A stretch of DNA of 58,919 bases, from positions 1 through 58,919 of the forward strand of contig JAGWQH010000064.1 in NCBI GenBank assembly GCA_028870115.1, read 5' to 3'. The notes below the pieces were generated by a model. That model was not told where the DNA came from and did no database searches. It saw only the letters and a list, made by a program, of their open reading frames with translations. Of the stretch, positions 55,169-58,919 are shown piece after piece (position 1 is the stretch's first letter; each line of letters begins with the position of its first letter). Made by a program: the position numbers and the translations under genes. Origin of the DNA: Candidatus Methylomirabilota bacterium. GTDB lineage: Bacteria > Methylomirabilota > Methylomirabilia > Methylomirabilales > Methylomirabilaceae.

Positions 55169-55641
55169 GCCAGCACCATTGCTATGAGTTCGTCGCTCAG
55201 CCACTGCCCGGAGGCACGCAAGCTCTCGAGGACCGGTCGGACAGCCTCGAGGTGTCCAGCCTGTTTGGCTTTGATAAGCACACCCACGGTCCCGGTGTAC
55301 GTGAGGCGGTTGAGCGCTGCCATCCGGCGCGCTAATTGGTCGTCCAGGATCAGCAAGCTACCCGGATGCTCTAGCCCCAAGGCGATGACTTCCGCCTCTC
55401 CGGAACCCAGATCTACTACAGCAGGAATGAGTGCCCGCGATTGAACGGTCTTCACCGCGACCCACGGTAACGTTGGGATATCGGGAACACCCACTTTTGC
55501 CATGGCACCGGCCTCAAGCTCAGCCAGCACAGCAGGAGGTGTCACGATAGCTCCGTACAGAAGCTGTAACAAACCGAGGTGGCCAACCAGATGCAGGTAC
55601 AGGAGCGGCGAAGTATTCGCAATGATGAGCCGTTCAGGCAT
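55153..55641 (-). CDS. PIN-domain protein of the DUF3368 type (toxin)
   Basis: 162 residues from ATG 55641. Motifs: ERLIIANTSPLLYLHLVGHL (N-terminal acidic position replaced by Asn as usual in DUF3368), AVLAELEAG, DLGSGEAEVIALGL and LLILDDQLARRMA, then VGVLIKAKQAG. Presumed RNase toxin paired with the UPF0175 gene that overlaps it by eight bases. Confidence 0.87.
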   Translation of the reverse strand: MPERLIIANTSPLLYLHLVGHLGLLQLLYGAIVTPPAVLAELEAGAMAKVGVPDIPTLPWVAVKTVQSRALIPAVVDLGSGEAEVIALGLEHPGSLLILDDQLARRMAALNRLTYTGTVGVLIKAKQAGHLEAVRPVLESLRASGQWLSDELIAMVLAQAGE

Positions 55642-55885
55642 TCGCCACGTCCGCAGCAAGCTCCTCGGCGGTCAGGGTAAATGGGGAGACCCGGTAGCGC
55701 CCCAGGGCGGAAAGGAACTCAACGCGAGACATCCCGGCTAACTGGGCAGCTCGCCCGGACGACAACTTACCCAGTTCGAATAACTTCACCGCGGCCAGCA
55801 GCCGGAGATCCCGAGAGAAAGACTCGGGGTCTTGCTTCAAGCTGATCAGGGTTTCCTCGGGAATTTCAATGTGCATAATCGGCAT
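55634..55885 (-). CDS. UPF0175 family antitoxin
   Basis: 83 residues: EETLISLKQDPESFSRDLRL, LAAVKLFELGKLSSGRAAQL and AGMSRVEFLSALGRY, a short helical DNA-binding protein. UPF0175 plus DUF3368 PIN is a known toxin-antitoxin pairing. A start three residues later (ATG 55876) is possible. Confidence 0.87.
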   Translation of the reverse strand: MPIMHIEIPEETLISLKQDPESFSRDLRLLAAVKLFELGKLSSGRAAQLAGMSRVEFLSALGRYRVSPFTLTAEELAADVANA

Positions 55886-56085
55886 TCAATCACCCTCTCC
55901 TCTCGGGTCAGGCTTGCTTACCATCACAACCACCACATGCTTGCCGTCCCACAGGTCATTGTACCACCAAGAGAACAGCTTGGCGCCAGCGAATCGAGCG
56001 GACCTGTGAACTTGATCCGGATCCGAAAGCGTTTCCACGATCCGCCCGACTCCTCACCCGCATAGTCAATTGCGTAGCCAATCGG

Positions 56086-56112
56086 CCTGCCTGTGCGCGG
56101 CACGCAGACAGG
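56086..56112. repeat. Palindromic element, intergenic copy (27 nt)
   Basis: Same sequence as 52375-52401, and its flanks (AATCGG before, TAATGCATCGGG after) also match, so the two sit in copies of composite repeat D. The gap 55886-56363 has no gene. Confidence 0.78.
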
Positions 56113-56150
56113 TAATGCATCGGGACCTCGATATAGTGTCCAACATCCTC

Positions 56151-56205
56151 GCCTCACTCACGACTCAACCTCCCAGCCGTTCGTCCTGAGGCTCTCGAAG
56201 GACAC
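56151..56205. repeat. Dispersed repeat family C
   Basis: GCCTCACTCACGACTCAACC then TCCCAGCCGTTCGTCCTGAG and GCTCTCGAAGGACAC. Shortly after (56283-56308) is the GGAGGAAATGAATCGAGG segment found downstream of the FkbM remnants, but here without FkbM sequence. Confidence 0.65.
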
Positions 56206-56363
56206 GGCTGGGTGCTCCCGTCATGGGCCGACACGGTCGACAGCTCACGGTCGCCGCTGACCGGCGTCCCAAGAACCTACAGCAAGGAGGAAATGAATCG
56301 AGGGGGTGCTGTCAGCCACCGCCCTGGCCCCACTCCCCACTTCCCGGTTTCCCACCCCACCTT

Positions 56364-56807
56364 TTATCCTGAATCCGGCGCAGCAATAGCCAATCCTGGC
56401 AAGCGGCCGGCAATGCGTCGAAACTCACCCACATTATTGGTGATGACCGTTGCCCCGATCTGTCTTGCGGTCAACGCGATCAAGAGGTCGTCGATTGCCC
56501 CCAGCCGATCGCGAAGTCCGGAGCCATCCCCATAAAGAATTCGAAACAACTGGCCGGCATGGTCAAAGAGTTGCGGAGCCGGCGCGATGAGTCGACCAGC
56601 GGGGAAAGCCGCCTTTATCCGGTCCACAGCCCTGTTGCGGCGTGGTGTGTTCGCGCCAAGGCGAAGCTCCATCAAGACGACTGAAGAAAGAAAGCGGATG
56701 ATATCGCCGACACGGCCAAATACCCAATCAGCGTAGAGTTCGTCCCGCAGATAATCGACAAAGATGTTCGTATCGAGAATCACCTTTCCGCTTACAGGTA
56801 CGGCCAT
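56364..56807 (-). CDS. vapC: VapC-type PIN-domain ribonuclease toxin
   Basis: 147 residues. Acidic catalytic residues are visible in VILDTNIFVDYLRDE (Asp), SSVVLMELRLGA (Glu), GAIDDLLIALTAR (Asp) and TNNVGEFRRI. VapC cleaves RNA, often initiator tRNA or rRNA. It overlaps its antitoxin gene by 16 bp on the same strand. Confidence 0.9.
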   Translation of the reverse strand: MAVPVSGKVILDTNIFVDYLRDELYADWVFGRVGDIIRFLSSVVLMELRLGANTPRRNRAVDRIKAAFPAGRLIAPAPQLFDHAGQLFRILYGDGSGLRDRLGAIDDLLIALTARQIGATVITNNVGEFRRIAGRLPGLAIAAPDSG

Positions 56808-56998
56808 GGCCTCCGGTCTGCTTTCAGGGTTCCTTTCAAGGGTCTCATCGCTGTGACGATGCGTTGTTCCTCCATGAGTAATGACAGCGTCCTGTCGATG
56901 GCCTCTTGCTCGGTTGCAACGCCGAAATAACGTTTGGCAAAGTCGATCTTCCTCTGATCTAATCTGAGATGCTTGTGCTTCAACACCGCTCTTTGCAT
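56792..56998 (-). CDS. vapB: VapB-type antitoxin
   Basis: 68 residues from ATG 56998 (AAGGAGG upstream; a longer form is not supported). LRLDQRKIDFAKRYFGVATE then QEAIDRTLSLLMEE is a ribbon-helix-helix pattern, followed by a basic tail (LKADRRPWPYL). Preceded by an operator-like palindrome. Confidence 0.85.
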   Translation of the reverse strand: MQRAVLKHKHLRLDQRKIDFAKRYFGVATEQEAIDRTLSLLMEEQRIVTAMRPLKGTLKADRRPWPYL

Positions 56999-57020
56999 GG
57001 ACAGACCTCCTTTATGTACA

Positions 57021-57038
57021 TAGCTTGTACACAAGCTA
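57021..57038 (-). promoter_or_regulatory. Operator-like palindrome of vapBC
   Basis: TAGCTTGT-AC-ACAAGCTA is a perfect 8-bp inverted repeat 23 nt upstream of the vapB ATG, with further TGTACA half-sites alongside. Likely bound by the VapBC complex for autoregulation. Confidence 0.6.
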
Positions 57039-57250
57039 CCATGCATCCTCTCTTAGCGCAAGCCCGCTCACCTCTTACTCCCCACTCCGTTGTCCCCAAG
57101 CCTTCCTTGCCTTCCCTCACCCGGCGCAACCGCCTCCTCCTGCCATCCCCGATCTCTCACCCAAGCGCCACAATATCGCTCTCTCTACATCTTTATTGGG
57201 TCACATGTGATTCACGGGCTAACGATTCCCCGCCCGCATCTGCCTGCGTA

Positions 57251-57312
57251 GCCAATTGCGTGGCCGACCTCGTCGTCTCAAATCCCTCCAACCCCCCTTT
57301 TATTACGGGGAG
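57251..57312. repeat. Composite repeat D (62-nt segment absent) joined to family B
   Basis: GCCAATTGCGTGGCCGACCT then CGTCGTCTCAAATCCCTCCA and a partial family B hairpin. Lacks the TGGCC-bounded 62-nt segment present at 52369-52430. Confidence 0.65.
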
Positions 57313-57349
57313 CACTAACTAGATTGCACTCTTGCACGACATCTCAAAC

Positions 57350-57432
57350 GGCCTCCCCCTTTAAAAAGGGGGATTGAGGGGGATTTTCTGATCGTTCAAA
57401 TCCCCCCTTGCCCCCCTTTACGAAAGGGGGGA
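57350..57432. repeat. Dispersed C-rich inverted repeat, family B
   Basis: Hairpins CCCCCTTTAAAAAGGGGG and CCCCCCTTTACGAAAGGGGG flank ATTTTCTGATCGTTCAAAT, the reverse complement of the spacer in the 32212 element. Confidence 0.75.
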
Positions 57433-57503
57433 GCAAGCTATTTTATGCTCCGAGTAATAAAAAGGGGGGGGATAAGCGAGGAGGAAATGAATCGAGGGGG
57501 TGC

Positions 57504-57735
57504 TCATCGCGCTACCACTTCCGAACACAATTCAAGATTGTCGCCCATCTCGGGCCGAAGGGTATAGCCAAGCCCGGTAAGCAACCGACAGCACTCGGTA
57601 TGCAACTGCGGGCCGTGGGTAGACAGGAAGATGAGCGGCCGCTTCTCTGTCAGGAGTTGGATACCCCTTCGAAGGACCGCATGCTCGGCGCCCTCCATGA
57701 CCACCGTGTTCCTCAGCATCCATCGCTTGCTCATG
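57504..57735 (-). pseudogene. FkbM methyltransferase remnant, copy 2 (different deletion)
   Basis: Minus-strand frame LRNTVVMEGAEHAVLRRGIQ, LLTEKRPLIFLSTHGPQLHT, ECCRLLTGLGYTLRPEMGDN, LELCSEVVAR then stop. Here the segment VYDDEGEIR and what followed it is missing, as if a deletion joined two EGA-encoding stretches (VMEGA and the usual DVEGAEHA). The N-terminal half is absent. Confidence 0.75.
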
Positions 57736-57759
57736 TTTACTCTGAAAATCCCCCACGAC

Positions 57760-57812
57760 TGAAATCCCCCCGTGCCCCCCTTTGCCAAAAGGGGGGGTTG
57801 GAGGGGATTTTC
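57760..57812. repeat. Dispersed C-rich inverted repeat, family B
   Basis: GAAATCCCCCCGTGCCCCCC, TTTGCCAAAAGGGGGGG and GGAGGGGATTTTC form a long hairpin beside the FkbM fragment. Confidence 0.7.
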
Positions 57813-57999
57813 ATGATGCACGGATGGGCCGAAGGGCCATAACGAATCAACCCGATCGGTTCAATGCCGACGTGTCAGTAAGACTGAAGCAGCGCGTAAA
57901 CTTGCCAGGCAGGGCGAGCGTGTATGCGCCACGGTCAATGATTAAGCCTTGACTCCACAGCAGAAAAAGCCGTACAGTCACCAGAGAAAGGAGGATGCG

Positions 58000-58290
58000 A
58001 TGGCGAAAATCGAGATCAGCACCACTGAGCCAGAACGGGTACTCCCCGTCCTTCGGGATGCCATCGAGCGGCAGAGGCGCCTCCTCTCGCAGAGCCTCGC
58101 CCGAACCGAGGAGAGGATTCAGCAGTTGGCCACTCATCTCCACGTGAATTCCGACCTCCTCCTGGCTGGAGAAATCCCCCATCCGGAGGAACAGGATATG
58201 GACCTCCTGGAGCTGGAGGGAGAGCTGGAACTACGCCGTCACTTACAGGAGCAACTGGAGAGCCTGGACCGCCTCACGCTATGTCCATAA
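58000..58290 (+). CDS. TumA-type antitoxin
   Basis: 96 residues from ATG 58000, with AAAGGAGG six bases ahead. Mostly helical and charged: RVLPVLRDAIERQRRLLSQS, LARTEERIQQLATHLHVNSD, LELEGELELRRHLQEQLESL. It overlaps the TumE-like gene by 10 bp, and the pair matches the TumAE arrangement. Confidence 0.8.
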   Translation: MAKIEISTTEPERVLPVLRDAIERQRRLLSQSLARTEERIQQLATHLHVNSDLLLAGEIPHPEEQDMDLLELEGELELRRHLQEQLESLDRLTLCP

Positions 58291-58661
58291 AAGACTACCT
58301 GGCTACACTCCAGGCTCTCCTGGCGGCAACGCCTTTTGTCACGGGTACCTCCCTCTCTTACGAAGAACGGCCTCCTTCAGCCGGCTTGACCACGGGTTGC
58401 GTCCGCTTTATTGATGGCTCACAACTTGACTTCAAAGAGTTCCTCAGCAGCCAACCGACGCTCCACGTGATCAAATATGGCTACCACTACCGAATAGGTG
58501 ATCACCTTATCTTCCACTATGACAACGCTAATGACCCAGCGGCAAGACACCTTCCGACGTTCCCGCACCATAAGCATGTCCCCGCTGAAATCCTTGCAAT
58601 CGAACAACCCTCAATAGAACAGGTATTGCAAGAAATCGTCTCACAGCTTAAATTTCTATAA
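58281..58661 (+). CDS. TumE family (DUF6516) toxin
   Basis: 126 residues. Core GCVRFIDGSQLDFKEFLSSQ, KYGYHYRIGDHLIFHYDNAN and LPTFPHHKHVPAEILAIEQP match the TumE/DUF6516 pattern (YxYxYxD/RYDN and FPHHKH). The conserved histidines suggest catalysis or metal binding; the activity is not well defined. Translated with the antitoxin. Confidence 0.85.
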   Translation: MSIKDYLATLQALLAATPFVTGTSLSYEERPPSAGLTTGCVRFIDGSQLDFKEFLSSQPTLHVIKYGYHYRIGDHLIFHYDNANDPAARHLPTFPHHKHVPAEILAIEQPSIEQVLQEIVSQLKFL

Positions 58662-58732
58662 GACTTCCCGAGTGAGGATTAAGTTCACCAGTACCCCTCG
58701 TACCCCCTTACTCCAGACTCCTCACCCGCAGA

Positions 58733-58800
58733 GCCAATTGCCTGGCCGACCTCGTCGTCTCAAATCCCTCCAACCCCCCCCTTTCATAAGGGGGGGGATA
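58733..58800. repeat. Composite repeat D (62-nt segment absent) joined to family B
   Basis: GCCAATTGCCTGGCCGACCT, CGTCGTCTCAAATCCCTCCA, then CCCCCCCTTTCATAAGGGGG. It leads into GATAAGCGAGGAGGAAATGA, exactly as at 57470-57490, and then into the third FkbM remnant. Confidence 0.7.
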
Positions 58801-58829
58801 AGCGAGGAGGAAATGAATCGAGGGGGTGC

Positions 58830-58919
58830 TCATCGCCCTACCACTTCCGAACACAACTCAATATTGTCGCCTATCTCGGGCTGAAGAGTATAGCCAAGCC
58901 CGGTAAGCAGCCGACAGTA
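58830..58919 (-). pseudogene. FkbM methyltransferase C-terminus, copy 3 (runs off window)
   Basis: The minus strand encodes LLTGLGYTLQPEIGDNIELC-like sequence ending in SEVVGR and stop TGA (58830-58832). It closely matches copies 1 and 2. The rest lies outside the window, so it may be a complete gene or a third remnant. Confidence 0.6.

Noticed and set aside
57240-57480. Possible CRISPR-like repetition in the C-rich stretches
   Set aside because: Units are hairpins of differing spacing without regular spacers; no direct-repeat/spacer periodicity and no cas genes in the window.

Overview
This looks like a chromosomal segment of a GC-rich, diderm (Gram-negative type) bacterium: it has a TonB-dependent receptor, an outer-membrane polysaccharide exporter and a sigma-54 control circuit. 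My best guess is the NC10 / Methylomirabilis lineage. That rests on general gene content and style only, not on a marker gene, so treat it as a weak inference.

Layout. (1) 1-7.5 kb: 3' end of a TonB-dependent receptor, a YfiR-like periplasmic protein, a CHASE-type histidine kinase and a sigma-54 activator. Then comes an exported DUF7948/SBBP-type protein with a very clear -24/-12 promoter and upstream palindromes, and a second sigma-54 activator. (2) 7.5-16.5 kb: an SOS mutagenesis cassette lexA ... imuA-imuB-dnaE2. It is interrupted by a DUF962 gene and by a decayed restriction-modification unit followed by a DUF5131 gene. (3) 16.5-18 kb: an integron-integrase-like remnant, small orphans and tRNA-Gln. 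(4) 18-34 kb, minus strand: housekeeping genes greA, gltX, a Trm112-like gene, rimI, tsaB, an Atg22-like MFS gene, tsaE, nnr, acpS, pdxJ, glmM, cdaR, cdaA, folP, ftsH and tilS, including the classic cdaA-cdaR-glmM cyclic-di-AMP block. (5) 34.4-49.9 kb: an exopolysaccharide locus. The forward arm holds FecR, Wza, Wzc, TPR and J-domain proteins. The reverse arm holds an FAD reductase, a sugar transferase, Gmd, Wzz, a GT4 and a carbamoyltransferase. (6) 49.9-58.9 kb: a repeat-rich graveyard with at least seven toxin-antitoxin modules (two HicAB, one of them broken; two MazF/PemK types; UPF0175-PIN; VapBC; TumAE), an orphan ATP-grasp gene and three differently deleted FkbM methyltransferase copies.

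The most unusual signal is a family of short palindromic elements (21-33 nt; arms CCTGYCTG...CAGRCAGG). They sit in frame inside imuB (four copies) and dnaE2 (five, one nested inside another), and two more are in the toxin-antitoxin graveyard. Every copy is a multiple of three long. The intact copies I checked have no stop codon in any of the six frames. One intergenic copy has a nearly exact unfilled counterpart elsewhere in the window. This resembles the Rickettsia palindromic elements that insert into genes and become extra peptide, but the family here is different in sequence and is concentrated in the translesion polymerase genes.

Other new-looking signals are a shared 20-bp motif over the promoters of lexA and imuA (candidate LexA operator), the sigma-54 circuit, and several families of dispersed non-coding repeats.
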